From Lytechinus variegatus (Eukaryota > Echinodermata > Echinoidea > Temnopleuroida > Toxopneustidae): a DNA stretch of 64,000 bases. Below are positions 37,066-49,700 of the stretch, piece by piece (within the stretch, counting starts at the first letter, position 1; every line of letters begins with the position of its first letter). The stretch spans positions 17,289,236-17,353,235 of the forward strand of contig NC_054741.1 of assembly GCF_018143015.1 (NCBI RefSeq), read 5' to 3'. A program made the translations under genes and the position numbers. The notes under the pieces are model-generated. The model did no database searches. It saw only the letters and a list, made by a program, of their open reading frames with translations, and was not told the DNA's origin.

Positions 37066-37363
37066 TTAAACGTATCAGGCGGTGTCCTGTAATTTTTATT
37101 ATATTCATATGTTGATTTATCTTATCAGTTTTAAAGGGTATCTGAACTCATCTCTCTTGTTATTCGACATGAACATATATTTCAACTTTTTACAACTTAT
37201 ATTTCAGGAATCTTTGAATTGTGAACAGGGAGGCCTATATCTTAATGTTTGTCCCTCCGTTTGATTTCTCTTTATTTCTTTGGTTCTCTAACAGAAAAAG
37301 ATCCTGCCTAAGGCAGCGACGTATCCAGTGAAAAACTAGTGTCCTTTCCATTTTTTTATACCC

Positions 37364-37417
37364 CAGTCACATTTGCTCTACGGCGGCCGTACTGTGAGTC
37401 GAAAACAAATGTGACTG
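37364..37417. repeat. Short hairpin CAGTCACATTTG
   Basis: CAGTCACATTTG and CAAATGTGACTG are perfect mirror arms around TACGGCGGCCGTA. Probably a tiny MITE. Confidence 0.7.
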
Positions 37418-37419
37418 AG

Positions 37420-39270
37420 ATATAACCCAACAAGCTTCTTCCTTGTTCATGGGATTACATCACTTATAGTTTTAAAAGTGTTTGTTTCCCTTCTTCCCCT
37501 TATCTTCATATTCATTTCAATTATTCCTTTTATGCTGACCTGGGCATGTGCACCCTCGTCCACAAGGAGTTTACACAATTAAAAAATAAATAAATACATA
37601 CAAAAATCTGTGGCATAATTGGCAAAAAAATATAGAGGGGGCCAGAAATAGTATATCAGGGAAAATATTGGTTTAAAAATGTGGAAACGAAGCAAGTGAG
37701 CTAAAATGTTTAATCTTTTCAATACAAAACTCTCAGTTTTGTTATAGATTTTGGCATGATATTTAGAAAATATCATATTTCACAAATTTTTCCCTTTTCT
37801 TTTTTTTCCTTGATCTTGGCATTTGCATTGCATCAAATGCCTAACATTTTAATAATGCACAATTTAACATGACAGTATACAGAAGCTTAAAAAAAAATCA
37901 AGATTTGATATTTATTTTACATCTTATGGAGAAGTGACTAATTCTCAGAAAAAGTATTTAGCAACAGCCATAAACCAAATACCTAAATATTTCATTAATG
38001 GGATAATCTAAGAAAACTATATGTCTCTGACAAAAATCTTGCATTAAATACCAGTTCATATATATATATATATATATATAAAATACACAAGTTTAATGCT
38101 CAATAAATGGAAAACACAACAAAGAGATATGAAATCTGGGAATCATTTGAAGTGACATACTTGGTTCTTTATTACAAAATGAGTGTTACAAGGCAATAAG
38201 GCATATATACAAAAACAATTTCATTGCAAAAAAAAGAATTGCTATAACACTATAGAGAAACAAGACACATAATAAACACACCCAGCCATCATATGACATG
38301 ATTAGAATTTCCACCACTATAATTTTGTTTAAATTGTTTAAGAACTAGAATTCATTCTCACATGTGTTACTGAACAAATTGCCAAGCTAGGGTGATAAAG
38401 TATTAAACAAAGTTTCTGATACAATGCAGTAAATCATGTAAAATCTAGGGTTTATGTTTGTATAATTCCAATTAAATACAGCTGACACTTTATTAAAAAA
38501 ATGAAAATCATTACCCATTAAACTCTCATCTTTCTTTAAAGGGAAAGTCCACCCCCCAAAAAAGTTGATTTGAATCAGAAGAGAAAAAAATTTAAACAAG
38601 CATAACACTGAAATAAATCATACTTGGATGTAAATTAATAGAGAGATGAGATATAGTTGTTTTTAATTTTAATTTAACAGTTTTATGCACATCCTGGTTG
38701 ATATGCAAATGAGGGAACATCAACATCATCCAATCACTATTTATTTTGTATTTTATTTAATGTAATATCTTATCTTTTCCTTATTGAACGTGTGGGATGG
38801 CAATTTCTGTATCCTTTTGTCACTTCATGAAGAGTCTCTTTAATGTCAAATTCTCAAAAATCAAATATTGCATAATTCCTATATATAGCTCACACATCTA
38901 TCATACCATCCAATTTGTCTCAACTTCTCTATGAGCAGTTAATGTTGGAATGGTGCCCTCAATTTCAAACCCATTGATAGTAGTCTTACTTCTTAAATTC
39001 TCAGACACGTTAAAACTTAATTTGAACCGACTTGCATATTTCAAACAACAATTCTGATTGGTTGAGGGTGGGTACATTGAACAATTCACTGATGCAACAA
39101 TGATCTTGATTGGCCATTTTTGCAAGCAATTGCAATCACCTGTCTTTCAGGTGCCAATTAAAATATTCATGTCATACTCCAGAGCTAGCCTTTTATACGC
39201 TACCCTTCAAAAGTTTGGGAATACATGTAATATTGATATGAGTCTATTTACCGGAACTCCATCCTATGAT
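37420..39270. other. Intergenic with MITE fragment and TA run
   Basis: A (TA)n run at about 38058-38080. From 38537 (TTTAAAGGGAAAGTCCACCC) to about 38880 lies part of a TTAA-family MITE with the usual GCAAATGAGGGAACATCAAC text. No exon found. Confidence 0.5.
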
Positions 39271-39273
39271 CTG

Positions 39274-39396
39274 CCTCAGTGATGGTTCATATACGGCAGG
39301 CTCCACTACACTTCACTACCGCTACACTATGCTACCGTTTGGGTAGGTGTAGCGGTAGTGAAGTGTATTGGAGCCTACACGAACCATCACCTGAGG
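39274..39396. repeat. 123-bp hairpin
   Basis: CCTCAGTGATGGTTC...GGCTCCACTACACTTCACTA and its mirror TAGTGAAGTGTATTGGAGCC...GAACCATCACCTGAGG form a stem of about 50 bp with a short loop around CTACCGTTTGGG. Probably a MITE; a structured RNA is possible if transcribed. Confidence 0.85.
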
Positions 39397-39399
39397 TAT

Positions 39400-40084
39400 C
39401 TATGACCATAAGGCCATAGCAGCATTGTAAACCAGATTACATCAAAATTTTTCTTAGGCATGTTTTTTATGACCTTTGCCCTGCAGGCCTGAAAAATGTC
39501 CAAAAGCCTGCCAGACTGTCAAAAGGACCTCAATGGTTGGCCATGTTTTATTATGGGCACTCAGTACGAGAAAGTATAGAGAAGACATGGTTTTTAATGA
39601 TTCTATAATACAATGGACCAATTTCCATGACAACAAAATACAATACCAGAAAATAAACTAAAATATGCAGATTTATCTGAATATTACAGATTACAAACTT
39701 TTTGAAGGGTAGTGTACCTGGCTACAAGATTCTAGGCCTCTGATTGGTCAAATATGCAGTCATGGATATACTACTGAAACCTGGTAGTATAGCAAAAACT
39801 ATTGACCGCTTATGATACCATCAATACACGTTCCTTACACTTATGACAATGACCATAGCAAGCTAACTAGCAGCGCATATCTTGCATAGGTGTATTTAGA
39901 TGTGCATATTGTCAGACTTTGACAGATTGAAAATGAGAATATTCTGACTGGTTTTGATTTCAATGGCATCATCCGTCATGAATTGTTAAATCAAGGCAAC
40001 TGCAGTATACCAAACAAAATATAGACTGCCTATGTATTTGATTCATATTCACCCCTTGGCAAATGATAATAATGTCATATTTTA
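39400..40084. other. Intergenic, no gene seen
   Basis: Region beyond the PIGU 3' end. TTTATT at about 39548 (AATAAA on the minus strand) is a possible distant poly(A) signal, but nothing else supports it. Confidence 0.4.
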
Positions 40085-40309
40085 CCCAGGGTAGCCACTT
40101 CAGTCCCGAAAACTGTTCTCCCAGCGGGACCTGCTTAACACGATAATGTTATTACCCCGGCTTTAGCATGGCTACCCTGATTGGGAGCTTGAGCATTCAA
40201 GGAATTTCTTCCTACCTGGTACCCATTCACCTGAAGGAAAACACGCCATGGCTTGGAATCGAACCCACGTCCCTCAGATTGAAATACGAGAGTCATAACC
40301 ACTGGACCA
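40085..40309 (-). mobile_element. tRNA-like SINE (reverse), PIGU 3' flank
   Basis: GGAATCGAACCCAC near 40255 gives the B box GTGGGTTCGATTCC on the minus strand. Preceded by TACCCCGGCTTTAGCATGGC and followed by CGAGAGTCATAACCACTGGA, as in the SINEs at 13780 and 20165. Its 3' side abuts a palindromic MITE. Confidence 0.7.
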
Positions 40310-40482
40310 GGTGGGTGTTTCATAAAGCTGTTCGTAAGATACAAATGATTTTACGCATGACTGGTGATCCTTTCTTGTGCTATGTGATATCCCTATGTAA
40401 TTGATTTATGACCTAAGAACAGGTTCCAGTCGTGCGTAAAGTTGTTTGTAACTTTACGAACAGCTTTATGAAACACCCACCA
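40310..40482. mobile_element. Palindromic MITE, GTTTCATAAAGCTGTTCGTAAG family
   Basis: GGTGGGTGTTTCATAAAGCT at the left, AGCTTTATGAAACACCCACC at the right; inner TTTTACGCATGACTGG mirrors CCAGTCGTGCGTAAAG. Loop CTATGTGATATCCC. It sits about 100 bp past the PIGU stop. Confidence 0.9.
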
Positions 40483-40588
40483 GAACGCCTCCTGTTTTAC
40501 AGTGCCTGTTAAAGCAGTCATATAATCACATTCCTTGTGAATTTTTTGACCAAGGAAACCATAGTTTGGATGTGGTACAAATCATCTG

Positions 40589-40702
40589 TTACTGTAGCCG
40601 AACGGACCTCTTGTTGCCATCTTCGTCTAGCGGCTCCATCCCATGTTTGAGGGCAAACTCACGACGCAGAAAAGCAAAGACCAGATCCGTCACAAGGAAT
40701 AT
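40589..40702 (-). CDS. PIGU: PIGU exon 11 (residues 406-442 and stop)
   Basis: Acceptor GTGTCTTTAG. Encodes [20 protein letters not shown] then [17 protein letters not shown] and TAA at 40591-40589. FAFLRRE...HG matches the C-terminal segment of the family; the polar tail is lineage-specific. No AATAAA lies in the first few hundred bases downstream, where a SINE and a palindromic MITE occupy the likely 3' UTR. Confidence 0.93.
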   Translation of the reverse strand: MFLVTDLVFAFLRREFALKHGMEPLDEDGNKRSVRLQ

Positions 40703-43700
40703 CTAAAGACACCAGAAAGGAAGGAGTGAGAAATACAAGAAAAGATTGAATACGCAGGACAACTTTCAAAATTTTTGACAGTATCACACAAGAATCCAGC
40801 AAGTAGCTTTTCAATACAAACCAACAAAGTCACCATAGAAAAAACATTAAGGACTGCAAGAAAGCTGCCTTGAAAAGGTGCAGAGTATCCTTTGAATGGG
40901 AATTATCGCTAAAAGGTGGGGCACAGCCTTTTGACAAAGTACCGTATGAAATCCCCTCTGGACTATTTCACTCCTGAGAGTGTAATTGTCTCTCAATGAA
41001 GTACTGGCCTTATAAATACAAATGCAATGGTTTTTGAAAAAAAAATTAGCCCTCTTTTTTTCCATCTACCTCAAGGTTTTTGCCAACCATATCTACCCAA
41101 AGGAAGCGTCTTACAGTACCAGCATCTTCGGCCAATTCCATAAAACTTGAAATTGCAATAATAATTTGAAGCTACAGAAATCCTTAGATTTGATTGGCTG
41201 ATAGTAAGTTTGTTCAAGAAATTGTGCATTTGTTATTATAACAAGTTTTTATGAAACAGAGCCCTTGGCTATAAAGTGAAAGAATCCTTATGATTGCACA
41301 TTCTGAAGAGCCAAAACATTGTCACATTTGCAGGCACGCATGAGTGAACTTTGGACTTCAACTGGCCAATAGCTGGTTACCAGTTACATCCGAGTTCAAG
41401 CTGACCCCGGTAAAACCTTAAAGGACAAGTCCATCCAAATGGAAAGTTGATTTGAATAAAAAGAGAAAAATCCAGCAAGCATAACACTGAAAATTTCATC
41501 AAAATCAGATGTAAAATAAGAAATTGTGATATTTCAAAATTTTGCATAATTTCACAAAACAGTTTTATGCACATCCCGGTTGGTATGCAAATGAGGGGAC
41601 TGATGGCATCACTCACTCACTATTTCTTTTGTATATTATTATATGAAATATTATAATTTTCTCCTCATTGTCCTGTGAAACAAAGTTTTATTTCCCCCTG
41701 AACATGTTGAATTACAATTGTTTAACATTTTATGGTTCAGTCAAGTTGGTCCTTATTGTCAAATCTGTAAAAATTAAAATATTGTATAAATCAAACAATA
41801 AAAAAAATGAAAGAAATAAATAGTGAGGGACATCATCCATTCTCTCATTTGCATGCGACTAACTTGTACATATAACTATTTTGTGAAAAATAAGCGAAAT
41901 TGTAAGATGCCATAACTTTCTTATTTTACATCCGATTTTCATGAAATTTTCAATATCATGCTTGTCTGATCTTCTTTGATTCAAATAAACATTTTTCTGC
42001 GGTGGACTTGACCTTGAACCTAATCTTTGATCTTTTTAGCTAGCCAAGATGTTGCAGCTGTGAATGGGGGGTCTCAAGATCAGCCTTACCTGTGCTGTAT
42101 TGTAGATGAGTGTAAAAGCAAAGAAGAAGTTAGCATTAGCACTGCCTGCATAGATCCACAGGTGCCAGATGACTGGACACAAGACCGAAGCAAGTAGCAT
42201 CATCACCCCGACCACAAGGGTGTTACGAAAATCTGTTCCAGAGAGATAGCAGAAAGTTGACACATTCAGTTCATTCTTAAGTTCATTGACTTCTTCTTGT
42301 TTGAATTTGGCTCTAGAATTGATTTGTCTAATTCCAAGAGATTCAATTTTGACAGATAGACTCACTCAGGTGCAGATGGGGGGGGGGTAGTTTGGTGTAA
42401 GCCTCCCCCCAATTTTTTGTTCTTGTAAAAGTTATGGTTTGGGGGAAACGGTCCAGTAAGTGGGGATAACTATTTGTTTATTTGGCATGTCAAACTTTTT
42501 TGAAAGAAAAAGTGCCATCACCCTGTAATTCCAAGAGATTCAATTTTGACAGACTCACTCAGGTGCGGATGGAAGGGGGGGGGGGTAGTTTGGTGTGAGC
42601 AAGCCTCCCCCCCATTTTTTTGTTCTTGTAAAAGTTATGGTGTGGGGGAAAGGGTCCAATAAGTGGGGATAACTTTTTGCTTATTTGGTGAGTCAAATTT
42701 TTTTTGGAAAAAAAGTGCCTTCCCCTTTTTGTGAACCCTGGATCTGCAGCTGGACTTGTCTGTATTTTATTGTTCATTCTAAGACAGTTATAGTATGGTA
42801 GTCAGTGAATGTGCAGGTGGGTGTTTTATGAAGCCTCATTACTTAACACATTACATGTTCTTAGCTTCATAGGGATATATAAGTCATGTAACAGAAGAAA
42901 GGGTCACCACACGTGCATAAAATTCATACTATTATTGTAACTTTGCCATCAACTGGTAACTACCATGGTAACGCTGATCAACAGCCAATCAGAATCAAGG
43001 ATTCCATGCAAGCTACCATTGCATGGCAAAGTTACCATAATGGTAACTTTGCTATGCAACGGGGTCCAGAATGACTTACAAAACCATTCATCATTCAAAC
43101 AAATTCTGATGGCTGAGAGCCAATCAAAACACAAATCACTACTCGTCAGTCCTTGGCAAAATCTTAGCAGTAATGTGTTTCTCAGGGCCTTAAAATCAAT
43201 AGTATGGGCCCACACAAAATACACACTCAAGTTCCTTTTTCCTGGCAAATTCACCAAACTTTTCCTGGAAATACAGGAAATCCTTGTCTGGCTATCTGGC
43301 GTAGGAAAACTTCACTTTACCAAGAGAAAACAAAGATTTTTTGTTCTTTGATTTGTACACAAGTCTGAGATGAATTATGATGTGTGAAAAAAATTATTAT
43401 TCTTTCATACTTTTACCTAGTCTATTTACATCTAAAATCTTACATCTGAAGTGTGCAATTGTATTAATAGACTAATTCATACATATTCATGATCTTTTGT
43501 TTACCAAACATTGTCGTTGTAACCAATGAGAAACCATCATTAAACATTGGCTCATGCATGCATATGGGAGTAATGATAATCTGATTACATTTGGAGGTCA
43601 CAAGGTCAAAGGTCACACAGGTCAATAAATAAAAAAACTTAAAAAAAAAATAGTGTATTCCCAGGGCACATATTGTACCGAGCTAAAACTATGGTATTTT

Positions 43701-46700
43701 TGCCATCCATAGAGCAGCCAATCTTTGGAAGGGCAAATTACCTCTAAAATTTTTATTTTTCCATCAAAATTTTGTATTTCCTAAATCAACCTTTTTTTTC
43801 ATTACTTGCCGACTAATCTCACTCAGAACATATTTTTGCTTTGCAAACAATAGGTGGTCATATTCTATAGATAATAAGTGACCTATCACTTCAAAACTAA
43901 AAGTAATTTGGTCTACAAAAACAAAAAAATGGAAATGTGCTTTAATATCTGAACGAGAAATTCATCTTCATACTGTCAAGATTTCAAGTAGTAAGATTGA
44001 ATATAAACCCAGATACAAGAGTTTCTATGGCACCATTTTTTTGTGGACTGCTTGAAAGTTTAACTGAGATTGCACAGTAAGCACATCTCATGCTTGATTA
44101 AACCCTGAACTTCAAACATTGTTGTCTCCATATGTTATTACGCTTGCACTGCATTTCTTCTGCATTCAATCCAGTAAAATTGTGTTGGTTATTATAGTTC
44201 AATTTTGACAAGTTAAATATATCATTTAAAGCATAGGATATGCTTCTTCAAACTCGATAAAAACCTCAAGATTCATTTCGAGCGACTTACTGTTAGTTTT
44301 GGGGGTAGCAGGTCACATATATACTAGATTATAGATTTCAGTGCTTGAGTATGTGTTTACAAACAATATTTCATGTACAACTCTGAAATGCTATTTTGAT
44401 GCACTATGTAACAAACAATATTTTTTGGTAATGTTTATGAGCTCAGTTTATGTAATGTTTATGACCCCTGGGTCCGTTGCAGAAAGAGTCGCGTTTTAAC
44501 GCAAGTCAAAGAATCAATCGCAAGTCCAAAATGCGCGCTGTTGATTGGTTGAAAATCAAGTTGCGCATGATTTTTAAAGTTGCGATTGATTGCAACTCTT
44601 TCTGCAACGGGCCCCTGGATCCCCTTCTAACCCCTTACTACTTACAATGGAATGTATGAGACCAGACTGGTAACAGGGAAAGGTATACGGTAGTATCTCC
44701 AACGGACGGATAAGACTTGAAGATTGTGATCACTATACACTGAACCAGCATTACGAACAACGGATGCTCTCTAGGGAAGCAACAGAACAGAAGAAAACAA
44801 TGGTAAGTACAATGAAAATGACTACAGGGAAAGGTATACGGTAGTATCTCCAACGGACGGATAAGACTTGAAGATCGTGATCACTATACACTGAACCAGC
44901 ATTACAGGGAATTAATAGAACAGAAGAATGAAAGTAGAAGTAGAATGAAAATGACTACATATACTGATATTAGGTCAAAAATTTCAAACATATGTGACAC
45001 TTGCTTTAGACATGTTCAAAAAAAATTTGCAAAATGTAATTACTGATCTTTGACATGGGTAGCCTACAAAGAGACAACCATGTGCAGAGTCAATGCGATT
45101 TCCTTTCATGAAAATGAGTGCGTGATACAAGGGTATGTTCTATGCGGTGAGCTGCCTGCAGAAATGCCTGGAGCGTTGTGTATGCTGTAAGGGTTGATAC
45201 GTGATCACTCGAATCATTTTACCAACTTTGCCACCAGGATCCCATAACACAAAGCTTATCAATCATTGTTAAACATTCTTTTTATGATTAACTGCATTGA
45301 CTACAATGTACAATTAATCATGAAAACCAAGCATGGGATTGATCACTAACCTTGGTGTTATGGAACCCTGATTTTGGAGTGGAATATCAAATGATGTCTT
45401 GCATGGATATTTTCATGGAATTTAGATGGTATGAGAACATTTTTATAAATTGTATGTCAATTATCATTCAGCAACCACTATACATCCTTACTTAGAATAT
45501 GCTATTCTTGGTTAGGAATTATAAAGTTACAAAGATAGATTGGCATAGCAAAGGTACTTTACCTCATTTTGATTGCCAAGGGAGCTATGTAGATGAAGAC
45601 ATTGATTTGAAATACCCAGAGAAAAAATGTCCTGAAGTGTTCAAACATTTCAGTGAAGAAATACCAGAAGAGACCCATGTTGGGCTTAAGATCGGGCACT
45701 GCTAATCTGGAAGAAGAAAAATTCAAATATTGGTGATTTATTGTACACGTTTATTTTTGCAACAGATATTTACACAAATGAGATGGGTCCGGATATTTTT
45801 GCAAAGTTATTGAATATGCAATTGCGGAACACACCATAGTCGTCAAACGAACCTGTCTTTAACGACCATGGCCCGAATTCTGAACTCGGGTTTAAAATTG
45901 TAAACATGAAAAATATACAATATAAGCAGAATTTTTGAACTTTTGGCTCCCCATAATTTTAGCAGAGTGAGACCGTGGTCTAAAATAAACCCGACTTCAG
46001 AAAACGGGCTCATTACTTGTCTCTCATGGGGAGTCTGTATCTACAGGTTTGACAGCACAAGAAGTGCTTTTCTATACTATTCCAAAACAGAATCCAATGA
46101 TGGCAATATTGCCATCACTCTCCCATAGACAATAATAGGGCAATTCCATAAAATATGTACGTCTGACCCTCTGTATGTGGGACCTTCATGAAATTTCTGA
46201 TTTGATTTCCGGTTCTTTTGACAGTCTGTAATGCTGTCAAAGGACCATGACTTGGTCAGTTTATGAAGTGAAGTAAAACTTGAGAAAAATATGGGTTGGA
46301 TGTACAAAAAGGTTGATAATTTTATAGAATTGCCCAATACAAAATAAATGCAACACTCCATGTTCCACGTACAAGTTTGACACTGGGGCTTGACAATGCA
46401 CTGAATTTAAACAAGCAGTAATATCTATGCGTGAATGAGACCCACAGGAGCTAACAATACATCATAATTTCACATCTAGGATCACATACTGATTACTCAT
46501 CACTACTTGTGCACCAATTTTCAATGGCAAAAGTGTGCACTAAATACACAAGCTGTAGCTACATTGTGACTGACAATGTTTGTTCAACCTATCCATAAAG
46601 GCTGCAATAAACCACAAAAAGCTTGGAAAAATCGCAAAAAATGCAGTTCTATTCTTGTGAATTCCTTGTTCTATTAGATCTTGAGGCATGAAAACGCAGA

Positions 46701-49700
46701 TTATTTGCATAAGAAATTGAGTGTGTATCGTTAGGACCCCTTCCGAATCCAGCGGCTAAATCAAGAGGTGTTAGGGAAAGATGGCAGGAGTTTTGTTTTA
46801 GTGATTTTTGTGCTTTTTTCTTTTTCAGCAATGATCTTTGGAATATTTATCTCAGATTGAAGTTGGTCAATCTCTCCAAATATTCAAATTGCAATAGCTT
46901 TGATCATCAACCATTTTTAATCCAATTGCTGACTAAAAGTTTTTGTCTGTTTTTACACAAAAATCAAAACAAACTTACATGAAGCCATAAGAAGACCTGA
47001 GAAAGCTCCATGAATCAAGCATGAGGAACGAGAGACCAAGGAAACAAGCTAGCCAAAAAACAAAGATGGTTGTTGTTAATAGAATAGAATGAACAGCCTC
47101 TGGTCTCTGGTAACTGATTGTCTTGTCCTTAGATGCCTGAGGGAAAAATGAAAAGAGAGAAAGAAGGATATCAATGAGCAACAAATTCAATCTATTTATT
47201 GTCAAGCATTTGCTAAAACACAGACTGTCCTCCATCTCTTGGCATATGAAAGAAGGAAACTAATTTGAAACTGAATTTTAATTGCAAATCTGCATTTGGT
47301 GGTTCAATTTCACCAACAGCCAATCAATCCATACAGCAAGAAATTGAACACAGGTGAAGTGTATGGGTATCCCCATGATCCCTGGAAACAGCATCTCATG
47401 CTAAAGCCTCGGATTAGATTATTTCTAGCCCGGGGGGGGCACTTGCATTGACGGGTGGATACCATGTGCGACCAAAAAAACACGTAAAAAGGATGTCCTT
47501 TTCACGATAGGGCACGTTACGTACGTAACGTGATAAGGGTGTCAAAAACACAAAAATGAAAAAAAGGTATCTATTTCGCTAGGAAAATTACGTGTTTAGG
47601 GTCGAATTTGCGGGGATGATAAAACAAAATTAAAATGTTTTATAAAGGATGTCCTTTTGCCCCAACACTACATGTTTAGAGTCCTATTTGCGCGAGGTGT
47701 AGAAGGTGGGGTCGTACTAAACCAAATAAGGTAAAGCCGACGACCGAAGGACCCGTAACAATAAAACATTCCTGTACTTGTTTAGGGGTTCATTTCAGGG
47801 AATATTTGCCAAAAGTATCGTTTTGTTTCCAATACTTGTTAAGGGTAGGTTTTCACACGCCAATACTTGTTAAGGGGTGCATTTTCAGAATATGGAAATT
47901 ACTAGTACGTGTTTAGGGTGCTTTTCGAGACCCCATGGTCGCGCATGGTATCCACTCGTGAATGGAAGTGGCCCCCCCGGGATTTCTAGATAGATTGGGC
48001 AATATAAATGCCTATCATTATCATTTATATCCCTCTTATAAATATTCATGAGTATTCTAGATAAATGATTGGTCAATTTGTGATCATGTGACAAATAAAA
48101 AATAGGGAAAACACATTGCTGCAAACAGCTCTGCATCCTCGTAGTTTTCCTATAGCTCCATATATTATTTGATATACTTTCAAGGGGGGAACTGCCCATG
48201 CTCATGCTCGATATGTTATCTCAACGTGCAACTGTGCATGCTCCTTGACTTGACCAGATCCATACCGTTTATCCGCACCGCAAATAAATAAAATAAAATA
48301 CTAGCTCTTACTCAAAGTACTTACCAATAAACTGGATCTGGGTCTACATTATCATGCAGAAAATATAATTCCATAATGGCCATTCATACAGGATAATTAA
48401 ATTGAGGATAAGCATACCTAACAAGGTGAGTCAAGATCCGATACTACAGAGTCTATACTCTATAATAAGTAAATTAGTTTGCCTGTATGTTTACAATTTA
48501 CATCTTATTGAAACTGCAGCAGTGCAGATCATCGGACCTCTCATTAACTGGAGGAACTGGTTAGCATTACATCAACAGGCCTAGGAATAGGTCCGGCAAC
48601 ATTAGACTTGGTCTAGATTGGTTGCACATCAGCAAACGACTAGCAAAGGACTAAGCATAGTGGGAATTATTACTCCTCGTTTGGACTGGCAATAACTATT
48701 TTTCCCTCGGAGCTTTGCCCCCTGAGGGAAAATAATAATTGCCAGACCAACCTCGAATAAATAGTTCCCAATATACTTTCTCAAAGCCAGATATATTTGT
48801 ACATCATTAAGATGGGGTCTCACCTGTAATTTTATTATGGCTATGTGCATTGCAACTGGAATGATTAATGTGACTGGATAGAGTGACTGATATGAGGCAA
48901 AAGCAAGGCATAAAGTTGCTGCAACTGCGTTTCCTGTAAATGAACAAAGAGGGCGATAATGATTACTATCACATAGTGCCATATATAAATATATATTTTT
49001 TTATTTTTTTTATCAAATTATTTTATATATCAATTTTATTATCTGCTTAGAACTTAAAAAGTTTTGGATTTTTTCATCATACCATACTGTATTATTATAC
49101 AATAAATACAAGTGAAATTAACTTTTTTTTGTATTATGGGTTATGATAATCTTTGTTCAAAAAATGTATATCGTATTTTTTATTATTTCATTTGTTATAT
49201 TGCTGTATACATGTACTTCTTTTTATTTTGTATATTTTATTTATTACCCTTGTAAATGTATGTATTAAAAATAAGATATTATCTGAATAATGGCTAAAAA
49301 CATCAAAAACAAAAAGAAATCTCTCAAAATATTCCATGCTGAGGCACACAAGTTAATAGAAAGAACACAAGAGTTTGGACAAGTTCCTCAGCGCCAAGAA
49401 CAAGAAAAAAAAGGAAGATAAATGAAGACTTCAGTTTAGATTAGAAATATCTAATGATGATGTATTTTTTAAATCTAATGGAAAATTAAGAAGAAAAGAA
49501 CAAGGTGATGCTGCAGAGAAAGCTCATTCACCAATATTCATTTACAGATTCAATGAATGAAATATTACAAAGAACAGACGAATTAGCATTCTATCTCGGT
49601 GGTCACATCCCACACAAACCATTTTTCAGTGCAACTTGATTTTGACTTTAAATTTAAAAAAAATCTTCATGCTCATTGATGCATAAACTTTTAAATCAAA

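Noticed and set aside
45499..45705. Plus-strand 68-codon frame
   Set aside because: Antisense shadow of PIGU exon 8.
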